From positions 1-7,830 of the forward strand of contig JASLDQ010000100.1 in NCBI GenBank assembly GCA_030151505.1: a stretch of DNA of 7,830 nt, given 5' to 3'. The notes under the pieces were generated by a model, which searched no databases, was not told the DNA's origin, and worked only from the letters and a program-made list of their open reading frames with translations. The stretch is from Chromobacteriaceae bacterium. GTDB lineage: Bacteria; Pseudomonadota; Gammaproteobacteria; Burkholderiales; Aquaspirillaceae. Below, piece by piece: positions 1 through 6,169 of this stretch. Each line of letters begins with the position of its first letter. Position 1 is the stretch's first letter. Both the position numbers and the translations under genes were made by a program.

Positions 1-139
1 AGCAGTCGCGCTCGCCCAGATAGATGGCGTTGCCGTATTCGTCGGCCAGGATCTGGATTTCGATGTGGCGCGGCGTCTCGAGGAATTTCTCCATGTAGAC
101 GGTCGGGTTGCCGAAGGCCGCCTGGGCTTCGGTCTTGGT
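1..139 (-). pseudogene. accC: Inverted fragment of accC (left arm of the foldback)
   Basis: Read on the minus strand from 139 down to 1, this stretch encodes about 46 uninterrupted residues of the biotin carboxylase ATP-grasp domain, TKTEAQAAF through GERDC. It includes the intact motif RHIEIQIL, where the opposing copy has a stop codon. No start codon in the correct context and no continuation of the gene lie upstream of 139 on this strand, because the sequence folds back into the other arm there. It is therefore not a functional gene as given. It may hold the true version of the accC sequence for this segment, since it keeps the conserved glutamate that the right arm loses. Confidence 0.7.
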
Positions 140-294
140 CAATGCGGTCAACATGACCAAGACCGAAGCCCAGGCGGCCTTCGGCAACCCGACCGTCTAC
201 ATGGAGAAATTCCTCGAGACCCCGCGCCACATCTAAATCCAGATCCTGGCCGACGAATACGGCAACGCCATCTATCTGGGCGAGCGCGACTGCT
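1..294. repeat. Long inverted duplication of an internal accC segment (foldback)
   Basis: Bases 1-141 are the reverse complement of 154-294: position x pairs with 295-x. Comparing the arms base by base, 139 of 141 positions match. The mismatches are 61/234 and 74/221. The 12-base spacer is 142-153. Both arms encode the same stretch of biotin carboxylase, starting at [10 protein letters not shown] and ending at GERDC. The right arm runs on into the rest of accC, whereas the left arm ends with the window. The spacer and the base before it read in frame as AAT GCG GTC AAC, followed by ATG (NAVNM), which fits native accC, so the break lies at the left arm's inner end near 141. A foldback chimera from amplification or assembly at a contig end is my preferred explanation. 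A genuine inverted duplication cannot be excluded. Confidence 0.93.
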
Positions 295-956
295 CGATGC
301 AGCGCCGCCACCAGAAGATCATCGAGGAAGCGCCGGCACCCGGCATCACCGACAAGCAGCGCCACAAGATCGGCGAGGCTTGCGCCGCCGCCTGCCGCCG
401 CATCGTCTATCGTGGCGCCGGCACCTTCGAATTCCTGTTCGAGAAGGGCGAGTTCTTCTTCATTGAGATGAACACCCGCGTGCAGGTCGAGCATCCGGTG
501 ACCGAGCTGATCACCGGCGTGGACATCGTGCAGGAGCAGATCCGGGTCGCCGCCGGCGAAAAGCTGCGCTACACCCAGAAGCAGATCCACCTGAAGGGCC
601 ACGCGATCGAGTGCCGCATCAACGCCGAAGATCCGTTCACCTTCGTGCCGAGCCCGGGCAAGATCGACGGCTACCACCCGGCCGGCGGCCCCGGCATCCG
701 CATCGATTCGCACATCTATCAGGGCTATACCGTTCCGCCGCACTACGATTCGATGATCGCCAAGCTGATCGCCTATGGCGACACCCGCGACCAGGCGATG
801 GCACGGATGCGGGTGGCGCTGTCCGAAATGGCGATCACCGGCATCAAGACCAACATCCAGCTCCACCAGGAACTGATGCTCGACGACGCGTTCAAACGCG
901 GCGGCACCAGCATTCACTACCTGGAAGAGCGGCTGGCACAACTGAAGAAGGGCTGA
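141..956 (+). CDS. accC: Biotin carboxylase subunit of acetyl-CoA carboxylase, 5'-truncated and interrupted by a stop
   Basis: AccC carboxylates the biotin carried on AccB using ATP and bicarbonate, the first half-reaction of cytoplasmic acetyl-CoA carboxylase in fatty-acid synthesis. The readable frame begins at AAT 141 ([14 protein letters not shown]). Roughly 180 N-terminal residues are missing compared with the ~450-residue E. coli protein. Visible landmarks are [44 protein letters not shown] (EMNTR at 465-479) with QVEHPVTE, and the C-terminal biotin-carboxylase domain from about 600 ([34 protein letters not shown]), ending at TGA 954-956. An in-frame TAA at 234-236 replaces the glutamate of RHIEIQ. 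By my recollection of the E. coli sequence this is Glu211, in the active site. The longest open stretch after it starts at ATG 297, but that methionine is internal to a conserved motif and would not make a working enzyme. The gene belongs upstream of prmA, and accB would normally precede it. Confidence 0.93.
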
Positions 957-957
957 C

Positions 958-1845
958 ATGGGCTGGCTGCAAGTGTCAATCGACGCCGACTCGCGCATTG
1001 CCGAGCGATTCGCCGACACGCTGATGGACCTGGGAGCGCTGTCGACCGCCATCGAGGACGCGCTGGCCGGCACCGCGCTGGAACAGCCGATCTTCGGTGA
1101 ACCGGGCGAGCCGGTCGACCAGCTGTGGCTCAAAAGCCGCATCATCGCGTTGTTCGCCGAAGACGCCGACGTGGCGCTGCTGATCGCCGCCGCCGCCGGC
1201 GAGTGCGGCATGGCCACGCCGGCCTGGCAGCAGGAAGTCGTGGCCGAGCAGGACTGGGTGCGGATGACGCAGGCGCAGTTCGATCCGATCCGCATCTCCG
1301 ACCGCCTGTGGATCACCCCGACCTGGCACGAGCCGCCGGCGCCGGACGCGGTCAACCTCCAGCTCGACCCTGGCCTCGCCTTCGGCACCGGCAGCCACCC
1401 GACCACGCGGCTGTGCCTGCAGTGGCTGGATGCCGGCATCAAGGGCGGCGAAACCGTCCTCGACTATGGCTGCGGCTCCGGCATCCTCGCGATCGCCGCA
1501 CTGCGCCTGGGCGCGGGCAGTGCCGTCGGCATCGACATCGACGCACAGGCCGTGCAGTCGAGCCGCGACAATGCCGCGCAGAATCAGGTCGAGGCCGAGT
1601 TCGGCCTGCCGGACACGCTGACCGACGCGACCTACGACGTGCTGCTGGCCAACATCCTCGCCAACCCGCTGCGGATGCTGGGCGACTTGCTGCAGGCGCA
1701 TGTCCGGGCCGGCGGCCGCATCGTGCTGTCCGGCATTCTGGAAGAACAGGCAGACGAGCTCGCCGGCATCTACGGCCAGTGGTTCGACATGGACCCGCCG
1801 GTCTTCGACGAAGGCTGGACGAGATTGACCGGCATCAAGCGCTAA
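958..1845 (+). CDS. prmA: Ribosomal protein L11 methyltransferase
   Basis: PrmA is a cytoplasmic S-adenosylmethionine-dependent enzyme that trimethylates ribosomal protein L11. The product is 295 residues, the usual length for the family. The N-terminal L11-recognition domain covers about residues 1-100 and starts MGWLQVSIDA, like the family's usual opening. Residues 136-150 (LDPGLAFGTGSHPTT) are the PrmA signature. Residues 167-181 (VLDYGCGSGILAIAA) form SAM-binding motif I, followed by GIDID at 191-195 and the catalytic-region motif LLANILANPL at 229-238. The start is supported by a purine-rich ribosome binding site (AGAAGGG, 946-952) five bases before ATG. The gene begins one base after the accC stop, so it is probably translated from the accC message, and it ends 22 bases before a strong terminator. 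I see no defect in it. Confidence 0.97.
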   Translation: MGWLQVSIDADSRIAERFADTLMDLGALSTAIEDALAGTALEQPIFGEPGEPVDQLWLKSRIIALFAEDADVALLIAAAAGECGMATPAWQQEVVAEQDWVRMTQAQFDPIRISDRLWITPTWHEPPAPDAVNLQLDPGLAFGTGSHPTTRLCLQWLDAGIKGGETVLDYGCGSGILAIAALRLGAGSAVGIDIDAQAVQSSRDNAAQNQVEAEFGLPDTLTDATYDVLLANILANPLRMLGDLLQAHVRAGGRIVLSGILEEQADELAGIYGQWFDMDPPVFDEGWTRLTGIKR

Positions 1846-1867
1846 GCCGGTCGCCCGCTCCAGCGGC

Positions 1868-1900
1868 AACGGGGACGTCCCAGACGTCCCCGTTTTGTTG
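1868..1900 (+). terminator. Intrinsic terminator after prmA
   Basis: A perfect 11-bp stem (AACGGGGACGT, 1868-1878, with ACGTCCCCGTT, 1884-1894) closes a 5-base loop. The T-rich run TTTTGTTG follows, the first two Ts belonging to the stem. It should end the accC-prmA transcript and separate it from the downstream zinc-ribbon gene. Confidence 0.88.
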
Positions 1901-1905
1901 TGCAC

Positions 1906-1930
1906 TGCCGCAAGCGTTTGCCAGCAAGGC
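1906..1930 (+). repeat. Copy 1 of an intergenic 25-bp repeat with imperfect dyad
   Basis: This sequence closely resembles 5476-5500. Both begin TGCCGCAAGCG, continue with TTTGCC after zero or one extra G, and end in AGGC. The core GCAAGC-GTTTGC is an imperfect dyad with half-sites GCAAGC and GCAAAC. It sits between the prmA terminator and the start of the next gene and overlaps a possible -35 element. Its function is unknown; a transcription-factor site or a dispersed repeat are both possible. Confidence 0.45.
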
Positions 1931-1946
1931 TTCGCCTGTGTACCCT
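1918..1946 (+). promoter_or_regulatory. Possible sigma70-type promoter for the DUF3426 gene
   Basis: TTGCCA (1918-1923) matches the -35 consensus at five of six positions. It is 17 bases from TACCCT (1941-1946), a weak -10 match that keeps the first, second and last consensus bases. A start point near 1953 would leave a leader of about 24 bases. A promoter is expected here because a strong terminator lies just upstream, but the -10 element is poor, so this is tentative. Confidence 0.3.
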
Positions 1947-1976
1947 CCCGCTCAATCCGAGTACCGTCCCGCGACC

Positions 1977-3269
1977 ATGTACATCACACAGTGTCCCAAT
2001 TGCCAGACCCGCTTCCGCCTGTCGCCCGAGCATCTCGCCGCCGCCGACGGCCAGGTTCGCTGCGGCCGCTGCCGCCATATCTTCAACGCCAAAGACAAGC
2101 TGGAAGACGATCCCGCCCTCACGCCGCCCGCTGCTCCTCAGCCCGAGCCGCCGCCGACCGTCGCGACCGCTGCCGCCGCAACCAGCGCCGCCGCGCCGTG
2201 GAACGAGGAACCGAGCAACGAGGCTGAACGTCTGGCGCAAGCCATGCAGCAGGCCAAGAGCGGCGACTGGGAAGAACCGAAGCTGGCGGACAGCGACACG
2301 CTGGACACGGCCGACGCCAATACCGACGATTTCGCCCTCGACCTGCCCGACTTCGGCCCGCTCCCCGATTTCGACACGCTGTCGTCTGTGCAGGACGGCG
2401 CGACCACCGACACCGTCCAACAGGGTCCGGCCGAGACAAGCGAAGACACACCGCAGGCCGAACCCGCCGCCGATCAGCCGTCCGGAGAGAATCCTTCGTT
2501 CGACGAACTCCTGAACGACGCCACGGTGAAGCAGGAGGCGGCCGACAAAGCCGCTGCTGACGAGCTTGTCGAGGACGAGCGGGGCGACCTGCCATCCTTC
2601 TCCGCACTGGACGATGCACCCATCGCCGCGGACGCAGCGCCAGCCGTCACGGGGGACATTGCCGAAGATTCCCCGCTGGGACAGAGCGCCGCCGCCGCTG
2701 CGGCGGCCGCCGCCTTTGCCGCCACCGCCGCGCATATCGACGACAGCCCGGCGCCGCCGCGCAAGCCGGCCCAGGCCGCCAGCGGTTTCCGCGTGCCAGT
2801 CTGGCTGTGGGTGGGGGGCGTGCTGATCGCCCTGCTGATGCTGGCGGCCCAGCTGGTCTACCTGTTCCGCACCGATATCGCGGCCGAAGTCCCGGGCACC
2901 CGCGCGCCGCTGGTAGCGACCTGCCAGATTCTTGGCTGCAGCGTGCCGCTCCCGCAGAAACCCGGCTTTCTGCGCACGGAATGGTCGGAGATGAGCTTCA
3001 TTCCCGACCAGCCGCAACTGGTACAGCTGGGCGCGACGCTGAAAAACCACGCACCCTATCCGGTGGCGTGGCCTTACCTTGAACTCACCCTGAAAGACGG
3101 GGAAGAACACCCGCTGGCCAAGAAGGTTTTCGCGCCGCAGGACTACCTGGCGCCGGAGCAAATCAAGCTGGGGCAGTTCAACAGCAACACCGAGATCAAG
3201 ATGCAGCTGCAGATCGACATCGGCTCCCTGCGCACACAAGGCTACAGCCTGCTGTGGTTCTACCCCTGA
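1977..3269 (+). CDS. Zinc-ribbon and DUF3426 single-pass membrane protein
   Basis: This 430-residue protein opens with an MJ0042-type zinc ribbon: CPNC at 6-9 and CGRC at 29-32, four cysteines expected to bind one zinc. Residues about 43-270 form a low-complexity linker rich in Ala, Pro, Asp and Glu with a poly-alanine run at 238-246. One hydrophobic helix spans about 273-297 (VPVWLWVGGVLIALLMLAAQLVYLF). The C-terminal DUF3426 domain follows, with the CQILGC pair at 316/321 and FIPDQPQLVQLGATLKNHA at 341-359. The expected topology is a cytoplasmic zinc ribbon and a periplasmic C-terminus. The function of the family is not established. ATG 1977 was chosen because MYITQCPNCQ is the typical family start. 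No clear Shine-Dalgarno sequence precedes it, and an in-frame GTG at 1938 is less likely. Genes of this kind commonly follow prmA in betaproteobacteria. A terminator lies on each side, so it is probably monocistronic. Confidence 0.9.
   Translation: MYITQCPNCQTRFRLSPEHLAAADGQVRCGRCRHIFNAKDKLEDDPALTPPAAPQPEPPPTVATAAAATSAAAPWNEEPSNEAERLAQAMQQAKSGDWEEPKLADSDTLDTADANTDDFALDLPDFGPLPDFDTLSSVQDGATTDTVQQGPAETSEDTPQAEPAADQPSGENPSFDELLNDATVKQEAADKAAADELVEDERGDLPSFSALDDAPIAADAAPAVTGDIAEDSPLGQSAAAAAAAAAFAATAAHIDDSPAPPRKPAQAASGFRVPVWLWVGGVLIALLMLAAQLVYLFRTDIAAEVPGTRAPLVATCQILGCSVPLPQKPGFLRTEWSEMSFIPDQPQLVQLGATLKNHAPYPVAWPYLELTLKDGEEHPLAKKVFAPQDYLAPEQIKLGQFNSNTEIKMQLQIDIGSLRTQGYSLLWFYP
2691..2707 (+). repeat. 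GCC/GCG alanine-codon run with short palindrome
   Basis: GCCGCCGC at 2691-2698 and GCGGCGGC at 2700-2707 are perfect reverse complements around a single T. They lie inside the codons for the poly-alanine run of the DUF3426 protein. GCC triplets continue to about 2713. Such runs are prone to replication slippage, and a change in triplet number would alter only linker length. Confidence 0.6.
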
Positions 3270-3288
3270 GCATCCCGCAAATGCTCCC

Positions 3289-3316
3289 AAAAAGGCCGCC
3301 GACAGCGGCCTTTTTC
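3289..3316. terminator. Bidirectional-looking terminator after the DUF3426 gene
   Basis: AAAAAGGCCGC (3289-3299) pairs perfectly with GCGGCCTTTTT (3305-3315) around the loop CGACA. The stem carries five As on one side and five Ts on the other, so it could work in both directions. It begins 19 bases after the stop codon of the zinc-ribbon gene and isolates the downstream chemoreceptor gene. Confidence 0.9.
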
Positions 3317-3480
3317 ATATTCCGGATCAAGAATCGCGGCCGGCCTGCCGGGGAGGCGGCCGGCGACTTGCATAATGTCAACCACACCATCATTCTGAGC
3401 GATTAGAATCGCCGGGATTCTAGAAAAGCACCATCCGGCAATCACGGTTGATGCATGGCAGACTTAATGAGGGGATTCAG
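3317..3480 (+). promoter_or_regulatory. Gene-free leader upstream of the chemoreceptor, with two dyads
   Basis: No gene is seen here. Two inverted repeats stand out. One is GC-rich: GCCGGCC-T-GCC at 3339-3349 pairs with GGCGGCCGGC at 3355-3364, leaving one bulged T. The other is AT-richer: TAGAATC at 3404-3410 pairs with GATTCTA at 3416-3422 around GCCGG. CATAAT (3371-3376) and TAGAAT (3404-3409) each match the sigma70 -10 consensus at five of six positions, but neither has a convincing -35 box. I could not recognise a good sigma28-type flagellar promoter. The second dyad overlaps the TAGAAT hexamer, so an operator is conceivable. A strong ribosome binding site, GAGGGGA (3469-3475), lies five bases before ATG 3481. 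Confidence 0.35.
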
Positions 3481-5466
3481 ATGTCGAACCTGTCCATCCG
3501 GGCACGCTTGTGGTTGCTGCTGGCAATTCCGTTGCTGGCCCTGCTGGGATATACCGGCAACCAGGCCTGGCACGAGTATTCGACCATGCGCGAGATGGAA
3601 ACCACCTCGGCATTGATCGGCTTCTCCGGCGAGGCCGGCAACATCGTCCATGCCCTGCAGGCCGAACGCGGCCGCTCGGCCGGCTTCCTGATGAATCCGT
3701 CCCAGCAGGCGCCGATGAAGGACGCCCGCGCCGACACCGACCGAGCCCTCGGTTCGCTCAAGGATTTCCTCTCCCGCACCGCCCTGCCAGATGAAGTCAC
3801 GGCCAAATACAGCGACATCAGCGCCAGGCTGACCGAAATCCCGGCCCTGCGCCAGAAAATCGATGCGCAGTCGCTCAAACCGGCCGAAGCCGTCGCCGAA
3901 TACACGCGCGACATCAACGAGCTGATCGGCCTCGTGATCCGGCTGGCCCACGCTCACCGCGACGTCAACCTGACCCGCGACACCGCCGCCCTGCTCGGCC
4001 TGTTGTGCGAGAAGGAATACGCCGGTCGCGAACGTGCGCTTGGCAATACCGTCCTGAACAGCGGCACGCTGACCCAGGCCCAGCGCGACTCCCTGCTGAC
4101 CGGCATCGGCCGCCAGCAGGCCTGCCAGGGCACCTACGACGACATGACCCGTCCGGAAATGATCGAGGTCTACAAGGCCATCCGCGCGACCCCGGAGTAC
4201 ATCGGCGGCGTGGAAGTGCGCGACAAGCTCCTGGCGGCCGGCACCGACCTCACCGGTCTGGGCATCACGCCGCAGGACTGGTTCCACCTCACCACCCTGC
4301 ACATCGACGCGATCAAGGGGATGCAGGACACGCTGTTCATGCTGATGCAGGCCGAGGCCGAGCGCCTGCTCGGCGAAGCCCGCAGCAACCTGGCCATTGC
4401 GCTGTCCATCGCCGCAGCCGTCCTGCTGGCCGTCGCCGTCCTGTCGGTCCTGACCATCCGCAGCATCCTCAACCCCGTCAACCAGCTGCGCACCCTGATG
4501 GACAGGATGCGGGACTCGCTCGATCTGGGCCTGCGCGCCAATATCGGCGGCAACCACGAGCTCGCCCGCATGGCGCAGTCCTTCGACCACCTGGCCAGCA
4601 CCTTCGAGACGTCGCTGCGCGACGTGGAGGGCAACGCCCACCTGATCGCCGATGCCGCCAAGCAGCTGGCGGTCGTCAGCGAACAGGCGGCGCAATCGAG
4701 CGCCGAGCAGACCAACTCGTCCAACCAGATCGCCTCCGCCACCGAACAGATGAGCGCCGGCATCGCCTGCGTGGTCGACTCGGCCCGCGCCTCGGAAGAG
4801 AACGCCCACACCGCCCGCGACCTGGCCGATCAGGGCATGCTGTCGATGCAGCAGACCTCCGACGAAATCCGCCGCATCGCCGAAGGCGTCAACGAATCGA
4901 CCCGTCTGATCGAGGGGCTGCACACCCGTTCGCAGGAAATCAGCCAGATCATCACCACCATCCGCGAAATCGCCGACCAGACCAACCTGCTGGCGCTCAA
5001 CGCCGCCATCGAGGCGGCGCGCGCCGGCGAGCAGGGCCGCGGCTTTGCCGTGGTGGCCGACGAGGTGCGCAAGCTGGCCGAGCGCTCGGCCAGCGCCACC
5101 CAGGAAATCACCGGCCTGATCGGCGCCATCCGCGACGATACCCAGCAGGTCTCCAGCAGCATGACCGAGGCCAGCGTGCAGATGAACAAAGGCCTGACGC
5201 TGCTGGCGCAGTCCAGCGATGCGCTGGTCCGCATCCGCCAGAGCTCGGAATCCACCCTGCAGAAGAACAGCGAAATCAGCCTGTCGATGCAGGAACAGAG
5301 CGCGGCCAGCACTGACGTGGCGCGCAACATCGCGCTGATCGCCGAGCAGACCGAGCAATCGAGCGAGCTGGTCGGCGAATCGGCCCGCATCGCCCACTCG
5401 CTCAACGGGACGGTCAACAAGCTCAATGACTTGGTCGGCCGCTTCCGGCTCGGCAACGGGGCCTGA
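3481..5466 (+). CDS. Methyl-accepting chemotaxis protein with NIT sensor domain
   Basis: This is a 661-residue transmembrane chemoreceptor that should signal through CheW and CheA to the flagellar motor or another output. The order is a short N-terminus, TM1 at about 10-25, and a periplasmic domain at about 26-300. That domain has the nitrate/nitrite-sensing (NIT) pattern: [14 protein letters not shown] at 57-70 and a second helix with [14 protein letters not shown] at 177-190. TM2 follows at about 303-325, then a HAMP domain at about 326-378 and the coiled-coil signalling domain. The conserved hairpin tip is [43 protein letters not shown] at 494-536. There is no C-terminal CheR/CheB-binding pentapeptide; the protein ends [11 protein letters not shown] 3481 is preferred for its ribosome binding site and the [10 protein letters not shown] opening; in-frame starts at TTG 3448 and ATG 3451 have no such site. 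No che or fli genes are nearby, so it is an orphan receptor. NIT domains are associated with nitrate/nitrite sensing, but the ligand here is unproven. Confidence 0.94.
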   Translation: MSNLSIRARLWLLLAIPLLALLGYTGNQAWHEYSTMREMETTSALIGFSGEAGNIVHALQAERGRSAGFLMNPSQQAPMKDARADTDRALGSLKDFLSRTALPDEVTAKYSDISARLTEIPALRQKIDAQSLKPAEAVAEYTRDINELIGLVIRLAHAHRDVNLTRDTAALLGLLCEKEYAGRERALGNTVLNSGTLTQAQRDSLLTGIGRQQACQGTYDDMTRPEMIEVYKAIRATPEYIGGVEVRDKLLAAGTDLTGLGITPQDWFHLTTLHIDAIKGMQDTLFMLMQAEAERLLGEARSNLAIALSIAAAVLLAVAVLSVLTIRSILNPVNQLRTLMDRMRDSLDLGLRANIGGNHELARMAQSFDHLASTFETSLRDVEGNAHLIADAAKQLAVVSEQAAQSSAEQTNSSNQIASATEQMSAGIACVVDSARASEENAHTARDLADQGMLSMQQTSDEIRRIAEGVNESTRLIEGLHTRSQEISQIITTIREIADQTNLLALNAAIEAARAGEQGRGFAVVADEVRKLAERSASATQEITGLIGAIRDDTQQVSSSMTEASVQMNKGLTLLAQSSDALVRIRQSSESTLQKNSEISLSMQEQSAASTDVARNIALIAEQTEQSSELVGESARIAHSLNGTVNKLNDLVGRFRLGNGA

Positions 5467-5475
5467 TCGTCGACT

Positions 5476-5500
5476 TGCCGCAAGCGGTTTGCCGCTAGGC
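5476..5500 (+). repeat. Copy 2 of the intergenic 25-bp repeat
   Basis: This is the second copy of the sequence at 1906-1930, located 10 bases after the mcp stop and upstream of rppH. It keeps TGCCGCAAGCG, TTTGCC and the final AGGC, and has one additional G in the centre of the dyad (GCAAGC-G-GTTTGC). Its 3' half also takes part in the hairpin at 5488-5506. Confidence 0.45.
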
Positions 5501-5506
5501 GGCAAA
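5488..5506 (+). other. Small hairpin between mcp and rppH
   Basis: TTTGCCGC (5488-5495) pairs perfectly with GCGGCAAA (5499-5506) around the triloop TAG. No T-run follows on either strand; the + strand continues with an A-run at 5512-5517. It is therefore not a classical terminator. It may protect the mcp 3' end, terminate weakly, or act in the rppH promoter region. Whether mcp and rppH are co-transcribed cannot be decided from sequence alone. Confidence 0.5.
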
Positions 5507-5550
5507 ATGTGAAAAAATCCCGGCAGTTATAGCTTCAAGGCGGGTTTTCC

Positions 5551-6084
5551 ATGCTGGACCGAGACGGATACCGCCCCAACGTCGGAATCATCCTGTGCAA
5601 CGGCAAGAATCAGGTGTTCTGGGGCAAACGGGTGCGCGAGCATTCGTGGCAGTTCCCGCAAGGGGGAATCAAGCCGGGCGAAAGCCCGGAAGCGGCGATG
5701 TACCGCGAACTGATGGAAGAAGTCGGGCTGAGTCCGCACCACGTCAAGATCGTCGGCCGCACGCGCGACTGGATGCGCTATGACGTGCCGACCCACTGGG
5801 TCCGGCGCGAATGGCGCGGCAGCTACAAGGGCCAGAAACAGATCTGGTTCCTGCTGCGGCTGGTCGGGCGCGATTCGGACGTGTGCCTGCGCGCCACCAG
5901 CCATCCTGAATTCGATGCCTGGCGCTGGCACCACTACTGGTCGCCGATCGACAGCGTGATCGAGTTCAAGCGCAACGTGTACGAGAACGCGCTGACCGAA
6001 CTGTCCCGCTTCCTCAAGGGGCTGGAACCGCGCCAGGCCGAACCGGACGAGCACGCCGAATCCGCGCACCGGGATTCCCGCTGA
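5551..6084 (+). CDS. rppH: RNA pyrophosphohydrolase (Nudix family)
   Basis: RppH (formerly NudH) removes pyrophosphate from the triphosphorylated 5' end of transcripts. This opens them to RNase E decay in the cytoplasm. The product is 177 residues, the usual proteobacterial size. It begins [17 protein letters not shown], typical of the family. The Nudix box Gx5Ex7REUxEExGU is complete at 38-60, with G38, E44, R52, E53, E56, E57 and G59 visible; these glutamates bind the catalytic metal ions. [12 protein letters not shown] (33-44) and KQIWFLLRL are further RppH features. The last ~20 residues ([19 protein letters not shown]) are a polar, probably disordered tail. A plausible ribosome binding site, AAGGCGGG, lies about nine bases before the ATG. 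The preceding gap is 84 bases and holds a hairpin and a repeat copy. Confidence 0.96.
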   Translation: MLDRDGYRPNVGIILCNGKNQVFWGKRVREHSWQFPQGGIKPGESPEAAMYRELMEEVGLSPHHVKIVGRTRDWMRYDVPTHWVRREWRGSYKGQKQIWFLLRLVGRDSDVCLRATSHPEFDAWRWHHYWSPIDSVIEFKRNVYENALTELSRFLKGLEPRQAEPDEHAESAHRDSR

Positions 6085-6119
6085 TGCCCGGCGGCATCCC
6101 GCACCCCTGAGCCCTTTTC

Positions 6120-6155
6120 CGAGCCAGCGCTCCCCCGCTGGCTCGTTTTCGTTTT
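6120..6155 (+). terminator. Intrinsic terminator after rppH
   Basis: CGAGCCAGCG (6120-6129) pairs perfectly with CGCTGGCTCG (6136-6145) around a six-base loop. TTTTCGTTTT follows at 6146-6155. A smaller stem, GATGCC/GGCATC at 6083-6098, overlaps the rppH stop codon upstream. This should separate rppH from parE. Confidence 0.9.
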
Positions 6156-6169
6156 CCGCAGCGGACCTT

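Noticed and set aside
1..294. Terminal inverted repeats of an insertion sequence
   Set aside because: The arms are accC coding sequence, the spacer is 12 bases, and no transposase or target-site duplication exists.
65..466. 133-codon plus-strand open frame across the foldback
   Set aside because: It runs through the reversed arm and then a wrong frame of accC. The Arg/Pro/His-rich translation has no homology that I recognise.
1125..1976. Upstream extension of the DUF3426 reading frame into prmA
   Set aside because: The extension is a shifted frame within prmA, is Arg/Pro-rich, and crosses the prmA terminator. The family start MYITQCPNC is at 1977.
1842..3290. 482-codon open frame on the minus strand opposite the DUF3426 gene
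   Set aside because: The plus-strand frame has a zinc ribbon, a membrane helix and DUF3426 hallmarks. The antisense frame is only an Arg/Gly/Val-rich composition shadow and spans both flanking terminators.
3448..3480. Earlier TTG/ATG starts for the chemoreceptor (3448, 3451)
   Set aside because: Neither has a ribosome binding site, while ATG 3481 has GAGGGGA at ideal spacing and yields the usual short N-terminus before TM1.
3442..5505. 687-codon open frame on the minus strand opposite the chemoreceptor gene
   Set aside because: It mirrors the chemoreceptor gene almost exactly. The translation is a Gly/Ala/Val/Asp/Gln/Arg-rich low-complexity string with no recognisable domain. Long antisense frames are common opposite GC-rich genes.
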